A stretch of DNA of 64,000 nucleotides. Origin: Planosporangium mesophilum (lineage in GTDB: Bacteria > Actinomycetota > Actinomycetes > Mycobacteriales > Micromonosporaceae). Shown here in pieces: positions 8,015-17,275 of this stretch (position 1 is the stretch's first letter; every line of letters begins with the position of its first letter). The notes under the pieces are model-generated. The model did not search any database and was not told where the DNA came from. It saw only the letters and a list, made by a program, of their open reading frames with translations. A program made the translations under genes and the position numbers. The stretch is from NCBI RefSeq assembly GCF_016863255.1, contig NZ_BOON01000031.1:115600-179599 (forward strand), read 5' to 3'.

Positions 8015-8652
8015 CTCACCACCTCCCCGGCCTCGGCCAGCAGCACCTGCAGCGTCTCCTCCCAGGTGGCGAGGGTCCGCTCGGACTTGAACCTGGCCAG
8101 CGCCGCGAGCGTGTCACGGTGCAGCCGCAGCCAGGCGCTGTTCGGGAAGTGGTAGTCCATGGTTTCGCGCCAGACCCGTACCGGCAGCCGGTAGTTGCAC
8201 TCCTTGTGCCACGGCACCTGCTCCACCTGCATGCCGGCCGGCCCCTGCAGGAAGACCGTGCCGCTGAACAGGAGCAGCAGCGGGACGTCGCCGCCTGCGA
8301 GCGCGTCGAAGTACCGCGTGGAGGCGACCTCGAGGTCGTAGCTGCACGGCACCGGCAGCTCGATCTCGATGCTGTTGCGGAACGCCGGCACCAGGGCCGA
8401 CACGGTCGCGAACTGGAGTGGCTTGAGGGTGTCGCCCCACCGGTCGGGGGTGCCGAAGAGGTCGTTCAGCCGCTCGGCCTCCCCCTCGTCGTACGTGCGC
8501 CGAACGGGTTGGATGCGCATCTGGCAGCGCAGCCCGATGGCGCCGACCTGAGCACCGGTGGTCTCGGCCACCCGCAGCACGAGGGTCAGGATCGGTGCGG
8601 CCGCGTACCGCTCGGCACGGGAATCGATGCAGTCGAAGACGAGCTCCCCCAT
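8011..8652 (-). CDS. DUF6084-like hydrogenase-associated protein
   Basis: A 213-residue soluble protein beginning MGELVFDCID. I associate this pattern (CQMRIQPVRR, a LFGTPDRWGDTL segment, SYDLEVASTRYFDAL, PLLLLFSGTVF, FPNSAWLRLHRDTLAALARF) with DUF6084, which from memory occurs in actinobacterial group 1h hydrogenase clusters; that assignment was not checked. Middle residues look like beta strands, with a helical C-terminus. Its stop overlaps the start of the 440-aa gene, and its start is one base away from the next upstream gene's stop, so it is co-transcribed. Biochemical role unknown. Confidence 0.82.
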   Translation of the reverse strand: MGELVFDCIDSRAERYAAAPILTLVLRVAETTGAQVGAIGLRCQMRIQPVRRTYDEGEAERLNDLFGTPDRWGDTLKPLQFATVSALVPAFRNSIEIELPVPCSYDLEVASTRYFDALAGGDVPLLLLFSGTVFLQGPAGMQVEQVPWHKECNYRLPVRVWRETMDYHFPNSAWLRLHRDTLAALARFKSERTLATWEETLQVLLAEAGEVVR

Positions 8653-8653
8653 G

Positions 8654-9289
8654 TCAGGCCTCGTCCCCGGCCGGCCGGGCGTCCTCGGCTCGCTCGACCA
8701 CCCGGTCGAAGAAGGCGTCGACCTCGCGCCACACGTCCTCGCCGCCGTCGAAACCGCGCCAGTTCATGCGCATCCGGCCCACCAGCTCGTAGCAGGCGTC
8801 GATGGGTACGAGGTAACCCTCGAAGCGGTCGCCGGCGCGGCGCAGCACGACCGCCTCGACGTCGGGGGCGAGGTCGGCGACGCTCGCGTTGGCCGCCAGG
8901 ATCTCCGACCAGGCCTCGGTCGGCAGCATCGACTCGGTCGCCCCCGCCGGGCCGGGGTAGAAGGCGACGTGACGATCCTGCTCGGCGTTGCGGAACACGA
9001 AGATCAGGTTCACTGGGACACCAAGCTCGTCCCACTGCGCCGGGGTCATCCGGAACTCCGGGTCGTACCGGTACCGGTCCGGGATGGCGCGGTACCTGTT
9101 CTGGGCCGCGCCATCCCGGGTGAACAGCAGGTAGCACGCCCGGCAGGCGCACATCACGGTGCGGCCCTTCAGGTCGGCCACGTGCGAGTGGTCCGGACCG
9201 AGCGGCTCGGCGCACATCTCGCACCGCTCGCCGGGGACCACCTTGGCGCGCGTGCCCTCGATGAATCGCCGCAGCCCCGGAGCTGTCAT
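8654..9289 (-). CDS. DUF5947-like putative zinc protein in hydrogenase cluster
   Basis: The 211-residue product has an N-terminal CxxC pair (Cys23/Cys26, GERCEMCAEPL) and a second CxxC (Cys49/Cys52, CRACYLLF). This spacing suggests a zinc ribbon or a small iron-sulphur site. The rest is a soluble alpha/beta region with RYDPEFRMTPAQWDELGVP and a C-terminal MRMNWRGFDGGEDVWREVD. I connect this with DUF5947, again from memory. The start at 9289 is chosen over the longer open frame because ATGA overlaps the stop of the NifU-like gene. Likely a metal-handling or redox partner of the hydrogenase. Confidence 0.82.
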   Translation of the reverse strand: MTAPGLRRFIEGTRAKVVPGERCEMCAEPLGPDHSHVADLKGRTVMCACRACYLLFTRDGAAQNRYRAIPDRYRYDPEFRMTPAQWDELGVPVNLIFVFRNAEQDRHVAFYPGPAGATESMLPTEAWSEILAANASVADLAPDVEAVVLRRAGDRFEGYLVPIDACYELVGRMRMNWRGFDGGEDVWREVDAFFDRVVERAEDARPAGDEA

Positions 9290-10173
9290 GAGGCCACCTC
9301 GACCGGCAGCGCGATGCGGACCGCGCCGCCAGCGTCCTCCAGCAGCGGGAGCGGCTCGAGGTGTGCGCCGTCCTCGCCGCGTCCGGCGAGCCGGACGTCG
9401 TACCGCACACCGCAGCCGCCGCAGGAGAGCCAGGTGCCGGTCAGCGTGCCATCCACAAGGGACATCCCGCAGCCGGGGCAGGCGTCCCGGTACGCGACGA
9501 GCCTGCCGTCGGCGCGGCACACCGCGACCCGCTGCCCGCCGAGCGTCACCAGGCGCACCGACCCGGATTCGAGCGTGGACAGCGACGACACCTCCTGCCA
9601 CTCCCCGGTGGCGTCAGCCGGGTTCGTACGCTGGCGCAGCGACTCGACGGGAATGAGCCGCGGCCCCGGAGCGGGCGGCGCCGCCACCCCCTCGGCATCG
9701 ACGCGGAGCACCTCGGGCGCCGCCTCCAGGATCGCCCGCTCGATGGCCAGCTTCACGGTCATCGCCGAGGAGGGGCAGCCGTCGCAGCTGCCCTCCAGCC
9801 GCAGCCGCACCACCCCGTCGTCGTCGATTCCGAGAAGCTCCACGCCGCCGGCGTGCGAACCGAGGTACGGGCGGACCCCGTCGAGGGCGCGCTGCACCCG
9901 CTCGGCCACGCCGAGCGGGTGCAGCCCGTGCAGGATCAGCAGGCTGGCGACGAGGTCGTCGGCGGCGAACCTGTCGGCCAGGGCGGCGCTGTCCTCGCTC
10001 GCCGCGACGATCTCGACGATGCGGGACAGCCCCTCCCCGTACACGTCCACCAGCAGGCTCACCAGTTCCTCGGCCCGCTCGCTCACCCGCGCGTCGGCCT
10101 CCTCGCCGAGTTCGGCGAGGAGTTGCTCGACGCGGGCACCGGCCTTCCGGACATCCGGTGTAGTCGTGGTCAT
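9286..10173 (-). CDS. NifU-domain protein with C-terminal four-cysteine Rieske-like domain
   Basis: The 295-residue protein combines a helical N-terminus (1-95), a NifU C-type iron-sulphur scaffold domain (about 97-165, GSCDGCPSS with Cys130 and Cys133), and a C-terminal domain (about 192-290) with Rieske-type spacing. In that domain the usual histidines are replaced: CPGCG (Cys232, Cys235) and CGGCG (Cys251, Cys254). The fold may therefore hold a rubredoxin-type iron, a [2Fe-2S] with four Cys, or zinc. It sits 4 bases after the large-subunit gene, so it could deliver clusters to, or carry electrons from, the small subunit. The start follows the large-subunit stop. Confidence 0.88.
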   Translation of the reverse strand: MTTTTPDVRKAGARVEQLLAELGEEADARVSERAEELVSLLVDVYGEGLSRIVEIVAASEDSAALADRFAADDLVASLLILHGLHPLGVAERVQRALDGVRPYLGSHAGGVELLGIDDDGVVRLRLEGSCDGCPSSAMTVKLAIERAILEAAPEVLRVDAEGVAAPPAPGPRLIPVESLRQRTNPADATGEWQEVSSLSTLESGSVRLVTLGGQRVAVCRADGRLVAYRDACPGCGMSLVDGTLTGTWLSCGGCGVRYDVRLAGRGEDGAHLEPLPLLEDAGGAVRIALPVEVAS

Positions 10174-10177
10174 GCGT

Positions 10178-11983
10178 TCACGCCGAACCGGTGAACGCCG
10201 TCGGGGTGTGCAGTTTCTGGAGCGTCTTGCCGTTGCCGAGGTACATGTGCACGCCACAGGGCAGGCACGGGTCGAAGCTGCGCACGGCCCGCATGATGTC
10301 GATGCCCTTGAAGTTGTCCGGCGGGTTCTCCTCGAAGATCGGCGTGTTCTGCACGGCGTCCTCGTACGGGCCGGGCGTGCCGTACGAGTCGCGCACGCTG
10401 CCGTTCCACGGCGTCGGCGGGTACGGGTGGTAGTTGGCGATCTTGCCGTTGCGGATCACCATGTGGTGCGACAGGACGCCCCGCACCGCCTCGGTGAAGC
10501 CGCAGCTGATGGCCTCCTTGGGCACCTTGAACGGGGTCCAGGTCTTGGTGTGTCCGGCGCGCACCTCGCCCATCGCCTTCTCGGTGAAGTACAGCGCGAG
10601 CGCCGCGGCATAGGCCTGGAAGTAGGTACGGGCCCGGTTGCGCTCGATCGCGTTGCTCAGCGGCCGACCCTGCTTGTCGTGGGGGATCCGCCACACGAAC
10701 GTCTTCTCGGGCTTGCCGACCGTGGTCGGCAGGTTGATCACCACGCTGTCGCCGGTCGCCTTCACGTACCCGCAGTCGACCAGGCCGGACAGCGCCGTCG
10801 CCCACAGTCGGGCGATCGGGCCGCCACCGGTGTCCAGTGCCAGGTAGTCCTTGCCGTCGTACCAGCGCGGCGACATCACCCAGCTGTACTTGTCGGCGAA
10901 GTCACGCTTCTGCGGCTGCGGGATGGTGTGCTGGTTCCACGGGTGGCGCTGGTCGACCGGATTGCCCAGCGGGTCGTGGGTGACGAACGGTTTCTGGTCG
11001 GCCCAGTCGTCGTAGTACGAGCTGCCGAGCAGGATCCGGATGCCGAGGTTGATGTCGACCAGGTCGTTGGTGACCAGCTTGCCGTCGACGACCACACCGG
11101 GCGTGACGAACATCTTGCGACCCCAGTTGGTCATGTTCTCGTACTTGAAGTCGCAGTACTCCGGGTCGTTGAGGCTTCCCCAGCACCCGAGCAGCACCCG
11201 CCGGCGGCCGACCTCCTCGTAACCGGGCAGCGCCTCGTAGAAGAAGTCGAACAGGTCGTCGTGCAGCGGCACGATCTTCTTGCAGAACTCGACGTACTTC
11301 ATGAGCCGGGTCAGGTAGTCGGTGAACAGTTGCACCGTGGCCACGGTGCCCACGCCGCCGGGGTACAGCGTCGACGGGTGGACGTGGCGGCCCTCCATGA
11401 GGCAGAACATCTCCCGGGTGTACCGGCTGACCTGCAGGGCCTCGCGGTAGAACTCGCCTTCGAGCGGGTTGAGCGCGCGCATGATGTCGCCGATGGTCTT
11501 GTACCCGTGCTCATCGGCGTGCGGTGCCGGGGTGCGGTTGGCCTGATCGAGGACGCCGGGGTTGGTCTCGCGCACCATCTTCTCGCAGTAGTCGACCCCG
11601 ACCAGGTTCTCCTGGAAGATGTTGTGGTCGAACATGTACTCGGCCGACTCACCGAGGTTGATGATCCACTCCCCCAGATGCGGCGGCGCGATGCCGTACG
11701 CCATGTTCTGGTTGTAGACGGAGCAGGTCGCGTGGTTGTCCCCGCAGATGCCGCAGATGCGGCTGGTGATGAAGTGCGCGTCCCGGGGGTCCTTGCCCTT
11801 CATGAAGATGCTGTACCCGCGGAAGACCGACGAGGTGCTGTAGCACTCCACGACCTTCTTCTCGGCAAAGTCGATCTTCGTATAGATGCCGAGACTGCCC
11901 ACGATCCGCGTGATCGGGTCCCAGGCCATCTCGACGAGGCCGGTCTTCTCCTGACCGATGCGCTGCTGTTCGGTCGCTGTCAT
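10178..11983 (-). CDS. hhyL: Group 1h [NiFe] hydrogenase large subunit
   Basis: The catalytic subunit, 601 residues. The N-terminal nickel motif is RICGICGDNHATC (Cys77, Cys80, His84) and the C-terminal motif is DPCLPCGVH (Cys573, Cys576, His579). Both match the group 1h/5 type found in soil actinomycetes that scavenge atmospheric H2. A 22-residue tail (MYLGNGKTLQ...) follows His579 and is the expected product of maturation proteolysis. The ATG at 11983 is preferred to the longer frame because GAGGAGACGGCG precedes it and the small-subunit gene ends 10 bases upstream. No membrane anchor gene is seen apart from the two tiny membrane proteins. Confidence 0.97.
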   Translation of the reverse strand: MTATEQQRIGQEKTGLVEMAWDPITRIVGSLGIYTKIDFAEKKVVECYSTSSVFRGYSIFMKGKDPRDAHFITSRICGICGDNHATCSVYNQNMAYGIAPPHLGEWIINLGESAEYMFDHNIFQENLVGVDYCEKMVRETNPGVLDQANRTPAPHADEHGYKTIGDIMRALNPLEGEFYREALQVSRYTREMFCLMEGRHVHPSTLYPGGVGTVATVQLFTDYLTRLMKYVEFCKKIVPLHDDLFDFFYEALPGYEEVGRRRVLLGCWGSLNDPEYCDFKYENMTNWGRKMFVTPGVVVDGKLVTNDLVDINLGIRILLGSSYYDDWADQKPFVTHDPLGNPVDQRHPWNQHTIPQPQKRDFADKYSWVMSPRWYDGKDYLALDTGGGPIARLWATALSGLVDCGYVKATGDSVVINLPTTVGKPEKTFVWRIPHDKQGRPLSNAIERNRARTYFQAYAAALALYFTEKAMGEVRAGHTKTWTPFKVPKEAISCGFTEAVRGVLSHHMVIRNGKIANYHPYPPTPWNGSVRDSYGTPGPYEDAVQNTPIFEENPPDNFKGIDIMRAVRSFDPCLPCGVHMYLGNGKTLQKLHTPTAFTGSA

Positions 11984-11993
11984 CGCCGTCTCC

Positions 11994-13061
<1,068 letters not shown>

Positions 13062-13095
13062 CTCTCGCCGCCTTCCGCAAAGGCGGCCGTCACGG

Positions 13096-13788
13096 CTAGA
13101 CCGCGGCGGTCGCCGCCCTCTCATCTGTGGCGCCTAGCGCCTGCTGGGTGAGTTCCCACAACACGTGGTAGACCGTCGTCTGCGCCTCCTGGATGCGGTG
13201 CACCGACGGAGACGGGATGACGAACAGGTAGTCGATGGAGTCGAGCTCGGCCATCTTGCCGCCGGCGTAGCCGCTCAGCCCGACGGTGAGCATGCCCCGC
13301 CGGTTGGCCTCCTCGAACGCCCGGACCACGTTTGTCGACCCCCCGCTGGTCGACAGTCCGAACGCGATGTCGCGGCTACGGCCGAGAGCGGCCAGTTGCC
13401 GGGCGAACACCACGTCGAACCCGATGTCGTTGGACAGCGCGGTCATCACCGCGACGTCGTTGGTCAAAGACAGCGCCGGCAACGTGCGGCCCGACGACGG
13501 GTGCAGGTACGTCGTCGCAACCTCGGCGGCGTCGGTACTGCTGCCGCCGTTGCCGAAGGTGTACAGCCGGCCGCCGGCCGCGAACCGGGCCGCCATCGCC
13601 GCGGCGCAGGCCGCGAGCCGTGGGGCCTCCCGCGCGAGCACGACCTTGCGCAGCTCGACGATCTCGGCCGCCTTGGCCACGGTGGACTCCCGCACCTGGG
13701 TCAGTACCGAGTCGAGATCGGCACGGGCATCCGCGTAGAGGAACGGATACAGCGCCTGCACCCCGGCGGGGTGCGGGTTCTCGGTCAT
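13096..13788 (-). CDS. SIS-domain sugar phosphate isomerase (GmhA/sedoheptulose-7-P isomerase-like)
   Basis: The 230-residue protein has a helical N-terminus and an SIS domain (about 55-215) with the phosphate-binding FGNGGSSTDAAEVATTYLHP (from residue 78) and FGLSTSGGSTNVVRAFEEA. GmhA homologues convert sedoheptulose 7-phosphate to D-glycero-heptose 7-phosphate. Here the gene lies between hhyS and a HypC-like gene, overlapping the latter by four bases, and a second SIS gene follows on the other side. That setting suggests recruitment to hydrogenase biogenesis (carbonyl-ligand or carbamoyl chemistry, or sensing of a phosphosugar) rather than heptose synthesis. This is inference. Confidence 0.88.
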   Translation of the reverse strand: MTENPHPAGVQALYPFLYADARADLDSVLTQVRESTVAKAAEIVELRKVVLAREAPRLAACAAAMAARFAAGGRLYTFGNGGSSTDAAEVATTYLHPSSGRTLPALSLTNDVAVMTALSNDIGFDVVFARQLAALGRSRDIAFGLSTSGGSTNVVRAFEEANRRGMLTVGLSGYAGGKMAELDSIDYLFVIPSPSVHRIQEAQTTVYHVLWELTQQALGATDERAATAAV

Positions 13789-14054
13789 GAGCCCGCCCCC
13801 TCCCGCACCACGACGATCGCCTCCTTGGCGTGCACCAGAACGGTGTCGCCGACCGAGGCGTCGACCAGGGCCACGCTCACCTCTTCCTGGGAGACCCCGG
13901 TGTCCACGAGCGCCAGCCCGTCATCGAGAAGGCGGACCACCCGTACCGGTACCGCCTCGTCCGAACACGTCACGCAGACGTCGTCGTGGCAGGCGGGTAC
14001 CGCCTGACGGGAGACCGCGTTCGGCGGAAGCTGGGTCAGGGGAAGCTCGGTCAT
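13785..14054 (-). CDS. HypC/HupF-like protein lacking the N-terminal Met-Cys
   Basis: The 89-residue product has the small HypC-type beta barrel pattern (VPVRVVRLLDDGLALVDTG, VSVALVDASVGDTVLVHAKEAIVVV). It does not begin with Met-Cys; instead three cysteines are found further in (Cys22, Cys27, Cys30 within CHDDVCVTCSD). The canonical HypC at 5322-5594 retains Cys2. The altered cysteine position implies a different ligand or partner. It overlaps SIS genes on both sides by four bases (ATGA), forming a three-gene translational unit. It could be an additional Fe-group chaperone specific to this hydrogenase class. Confidence 0.85.
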   Translation of the reverse strand: MTELPLTQLPPNAVSRQAVPACHDDVCVTCSDEAVPVRVVRLLDDGLALVDTGVSQEEVSVALVDASVGDTVLVHAKEAIVVVREGAGS

Positions 14055-14671
14055 CGGATCACTTCCGGTCCCAGCAGCCCGGGCTGCTCGAAGAAGACGT
14101 GTACCAGCTCCCAGAGGACGTGGTACATGGTCACGTGCACTTCCTTGACCACGGCCGGGTCCGTGCTCATGGCCACCAGCACGTGGTCGACCGCCCCGCC
14201 GCGCCCGACGGCTCCCCCGTCGCCCCCGACCAGGGCCACGGTCAACAGCCCGAGCTCGCGTGCGACCGCCAACCCGCGGCCGACGTTGACGCACTCGCCG
14301 TCGGCGGAGATTCCCAGCGCGATGTCGGGCGGGTCGGCGAAGCAACGCAACTGGTGCGCGAATACTTCAGCGAAACCCTCCCGGTTGGCCACGCCGGTGA
14401 CCGTTGCCGGGTCGTTGGTCAGCGCCATCGCCGGCAGCGCCCGCTTGCCCACGATCACCGGGTGCACGAACTCGACGGCGACATGGTTGGCGTCCGTACC
14501 GGCTCCGCCGTTGCCGAACACGATGAGCTTGCCGCCCTGGTGGAACCGAACAGCCATGTCGTAGCAGGCGCGGGCGACCGCCTCGGCCTGACCCGCGAGG
14601 GCCTGACCGGCTGACTCGCGGCGCGCTGAAGCAACGGGCGTTGCCGCTTCAAGGGACAAAATCAGGCTCAT
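14051..14671 (-). CDS. Second SIS-domain isomerase-like protein, first gene of the hydrogenase cluster
   Basis: The SIS domain shows FGNGGAGTDANHVAVEFVHP and the downstream LGISADGECVNVGRGLAVA, in which the usual TxSGxS of active isomerases is altered to SADGEC. It is related to but clearly diverged from the neighbour at 13096-13788. The ATG at 14671 is chosen because AGGGATG lies about 8 bases upstream and because the longer start at 14725 would add rare codons including TTA; the longer form cannot be excluded. As the most upstream gene it should be read from a promoter in 14672-14800. Substrate unknown. Confidence 0.82.
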   Translation of the reverse strand: MSLILSLEAATPVASARRESAGQALAGQAEAVARACYDMAVRFHQGGKLIVFGNGGAGTDANHVAVEFVHPVIVGKRALPAMALTNDPATVTGVANREGFAEVFAHQLRCFADPPDIALGISADGECVNVGRGLAVARELGLLTVALVGGDGGAVGRGGAVDHVLVAMSTDPAVVKEVHVTMYHVLWELVHVFFEQPGLLGPEVIR

Positions 14672-14725
14672 ACGCACATCCCTGCGTAGTACCTCAGAGG
14701 CAGCATCGTCGTTTGTTAACACCAT

Positions 14726-15024
14726 GTCAACACCGCATGCGCAGCCATAAATGTCGATCTAGCTGCGGCAATATCCATTGATGCTTGTCGACGGCGTGAC
14801 CGCACTCCACGCTTCGACGAGACTCGCCGACGGCCGACATCCACCGTCGTAAACGGACCGCGATCGCATCCCGGACCGGCATTGTATCCGGATCATCGTT
14901 GTATCTCGATCATGAGCGTTGCACCTCGGTCACCAACGTCGCGTGTGGACAGCCGATCAAATCACCGGGCCGACGGTGCCGAACCCGCTACGGTGATCGG
15001 GTCACGTCGGAAGGAGACCACACG
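14726..15024. other. Intergenic region between the divergent hydrogenase cluster and the 15025 gene
   Basis: No gene is seen in these roughly 300 bases. The part next to the hydrogenase cluster is relatively A/T-rich for this genome (around 14740-14780), as expected of a promoter. The strongest ribosome site is AAGGAG at 15011-15016, serving the plus-strand gene. I see no clear operator palindrome. Confidence 0.5.
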
Positions 15025-15711
15025 ATGGCGAGTGCCACGCCACCCCCAGGCGCGCGCGTACGGCCGGCGACCGTCACGTACGCCTGCTATCTGCTGTACC
15101 TGCTGGCCGCTCTGCAGGTAATCAGCGCAATTGTGCAATTCTCGGTTCTCGGCACCTACAGCGACGTCATGAAGCGGGCGTTCGAGAACACCAGCATGGG
15201 GAACACCGTCGCGACCACGACGACCATCTTCCTGGCGGGTGCCGCCGTCGTCGCGCTGCTCTTCGCCGCCGCGTGGGTGGTCCTGGCGATCCTCGACAGC
15301 CGGGGCAAGCAGGCGGCCCGGATCGTCACCTGGGTCCTGCTCGGCCTGTCGCTGTGCTGCGGAGGGTACGGCCTGGTCGGCAACACCACGGGCGGCATCG
15401 GCGGCAACACCGGAGGCGTCGAGGGCGCGCCCTCGCAGAGCGAACTTCAGAAGATGCTCACCGAGGGGCTGCCGGGCTGGTACCAGCCGACGGTCATCGT
15501 GCTGGGCGTCCTCGGGCTGATCGCCTCGATCGCGGCGATCATCCTGCTGGCGCTGCCCGCCTCGAACCAGTTCTTCCGCAAGCAGGAGCCCGCCTGGGAG
15601 CCGCCGCCGCCGACCTACCCGGGCCAGCCGGGTCAGCCGGGTCAGCCGGGCCAGCCGACGCCGCCGCAGCAGCCGGACGACCCCACGGTGCCGCCGGTCG
15701 CGGGCCCCTGA
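15025..15711 (+). CDS. Four-span membrane protein with proline-rich C-terminal tail
   Basis: The 228-residue protein has four hydrophobic spans (about residues 14-38, 63-92, 98-118, 154-180), a glycine-rich loop (GNTTGGIGGNTGG) between spans 3 and 4, and a cytoplasmic-type tail rich in Pro, Gly and Gln with PGQ triplets (PGQPGQPGQPGQ). The ATG follows AAGGAGACCACACG. The TTG/GTG starts further upstream in the same frame lack ribosome sites. No enzymatic motif is present. Such actinobacterial proteins are usually annotated as integral membrane proteins of unknown function. It stands alone between two operons. Confidence 0.75.
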   Translation: MASATPPPGARVRPATVTYACYLLYLLAALQVISAIVQFSVLGTYSDVMKRAFENTSMGNTVATTTTIFLAGAAVVALLFAAAWVVLAILDSRGKQAARIVTWVLLGLSLCCGGYGLVGNTTGGIGGNTGGVEGAPSQSELQKMLTEGLPGWYQPTVIVLGVLGLIASIAAIILLALPASNQFFRKQEPAWEPPPPTYPGQPGQPGQPGQPTPPQQPDDPTVPPVAGP

Positions 15712-15750
15712 CGCGCTCCTCAGCCATCGGGTTCGGCGCGGCCGTCGGCT

Positions 15751-15858
15751 ACGACGGCCGCGCCGGATCCTCCAGCCATGACGGCCGCGCCGGATCCTCC
15801 GGCCATGACGGCCGCGCCGGATCCTCCGGCCATGACGGCCACGCCGAATCGTCCCCGG
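15751..15858. repeat. 27-bp tandem repeat, four units
   Basis: Units start at 15751, 15778, 15805 and 15832. The core is TGACGGCCGCGCCGGATCCT followed by CCGGCCA. Units 2 and 3 are identical, unit 1 differs at two or three bases, and unit 4 is diverged. The array lies in the leader of the sugar-uptake operon, 90 bases before its first gene, and after the stop of the membrane protein gene. A short frame runs through it on both strands, but the repeat makes that non-informative. Confidence 0.85.
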
Positions 15859-15877
15859 GCTGGTACCGTCCCCTCCA

Positions 15878-15891
15878 TTCCAGTAATGGAA
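15878..15891. promoter_or_regulatory. Inverted repeat TTCCA-N4-TGGAA, candidate operator
   Basis: TTCCAGTAATGGAA is a perfect 5-base inverted repeat with a 4-base centre, extended by overlapping CCATT/AATGG. It lies 55 bases before the ATG of the sugar-binding protein and in the most A/T-rich part of the leader (GTTAATCGATAT follows). It could be the operator of a LacI- or ROK-type regulator encoded elsewhere. No regulator gene is adjacent. Confidence 0.45.
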
Positions 15892-15946
15892 GTTAATCGA
15901 TATCGCGCCGCGCGGCCGGGCGTCTCGATCAACGGGGAGTGGGCGG

Positions 15947-17272
15947 ATGACACGTCGACGTACTCCATCGGTCCTCGCCATCGCCATGATCGCCATCTCG
16001 GCGCTGTCGGCCTGCGGCTCCGGCGGCGGCAGCTCGGGCACCGGCAAGACCCTGCACGTTCTGGTCTCCGCGAACACGATCTACCCCGAGCAGCAGCGCG
16101 CGTGGTTCACCGACGTCTCCGCGCGGTTCAAGCGGGAGACCGGCGCGACGCTGACCTTCGAGACCTTCGCTACGCCCAACGACGAGCTCACGAAGATCCA
16201 GACCTCGGTACTGTCCGGCCAGGGCCCCGACGTCTACTCATTGGGCACCACGTTCACCCCCACCGCGTACGCCACCGGCGCGTTCCTCGTACTCGGCCGC
16301 GCCGACTGGGACACGATCGGCGGCCGGGACAAGTTCCTGCCCGCCACGCTCGGCATCTCGGGCCCGGACCGTGATCACGAGGTCGGCGTACCGTTCACCA
16401 CCCGCCCGTTCGTGATGGCGTACAACAAGGACCTGCTCGCCGCCGCTGGGATCGACAAACCGGCCGACAGCTGGGACGGCCTGCTCGCCCAGGCCAAGCG
16501 GGTCACCACCGGCGGCACGTACGGCCTCGCCGTCGGGTACGGCGACAGCTTCGACCCGTGGAAGTTCGTCTGGGCGATGAGCCTCCAGGCGGGGAACCCC
16601 CTGGTCGACAAGGGTCGGGCGCGCCTCGACGACGCCACCACGATGAAGGCCTACCAGACCTACCTCGGCTGGATCGCGACCGACCACGTGGTCGACCCGG
16701 CGGCGGTCGGCTGGAAGAACGCCCAGGCCCTCGCGGCCTTCGGCGCGGGCAAGGCCGCCTTCGTGCCGATGGTGTCGGCGACGTCGAAGGTGTCGCTGGA
16801 CAAGTCGGCGGTCGCCGGCAGGTACGGGTACACGATCATGCCGACGATCCCGCCGGGCGCCACCGCACTGCCCGCCGGCGGGGTGGGCGCCGCGAGCATC
16901 CTGTCCGGCGACAACCTCGTGGTGGCCAGGTACACCAGGAACAAGGACCTGGCCCTCGCGCTGATCAAGATGCTCACCAGTCAGGACCTGCAGGAGAACT
17001 ACTACCGGACCTTCGGGGAGATGCCGACGAACGCGCAGGCCGCCGCGTCGCTGCGCGGCGACCCGGCGCTCGCCGCGATGGTCGAGTCGGCGTCGCGGTC
17101 CGTCGCCACCCCGTTCACCGGCGCCTGGAGCCAGATCCAGCTCGCGCTGGTCAACGTGGTGGTGCAGTCGGTCCCGTCCGTCTCCACCGGCAGGGTCGAC
17201 AGCGCGGCGCTGCGGTCGCTGCTCGGGCAGGCGCAGTCGTCGGCCCAGGCGGCGCTCGACAAGGCGAAGTAG
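15947..17272 (+). CDS. ABC sugar transporter substrate-binding lipoprotein
   Basis: The 441-residue protein has a basic N-terminus, a hydrophobic span and the lipobox LSAC with Cys23 as the lipidated residue, then a Ser/Gly linker. The body is a type 1 extracellular solute-binding protein (ISTQ-type patterns FETFATPNDELTKIQTSVLSGQGPDVYSLG and VPFTTRPFVMAYNKDLLAAAGI). It is the first gene of a five-gene operon with two permeases, a dehydrogenase and an isomerase. The substrate is probably a mono- or disaccharide, or a polyol such as an inositol, judging from the catabolic genes; this is inference. Confidence 0.92.
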   Translation: MTRRRTPSVLAIAMIAISALSACGSGGGSSGTGKTLHVLVSANTIYPEQQRAWFTDVSARFKRETGATLTFETFATPNDELTKIQTSVLSGQGPDVYSLGTTFTPTAYATGAFLVLGRADWDTIGGRDKFLPATLGISGPDRDHEVGVPFTTRPFVMAYNKDLLAAAGIDKPADSWDGLLAQAKRVTTGGTYGLAVGYGDSFDPWKFVWAMSLQAGNPLVDKGRARLDDATTMKAYQTYLGWIATDHVVDPAAVGWKNAQALAAFGAGKAAFVPMVSATSKVSLDKSAVAGRYGYTIMPTIPPGATALPAGGVGAASILSGDNLVVARYTRNKDLALALIKMLTSQDLQENYYRTFGEMPTNAQAAASLRGDPALAAMVESASRSVATPFTGAWSQIQLALVNVVVQSVPSVSTGRVDSAALRSLLGQAQSSAQAALDKAK

Positions 17273-17275
17273 CCC

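Noticed and set aside
14672..14725. Longer N-terminus for the first SIS protein (ATG 14725)
   Set aside because: The extra 18 codons include TTA, ACA, CTA and other codons rare here, and the ribosome site is weaker than for 14671. Not fully excluded.
15720..15968. Minus-strand 82-codon frame over the 27-bp repeat
   Set aside because: Its protein is GSGAAVMAG repeats produced by the tandem DNA repeat; no supporting signals.
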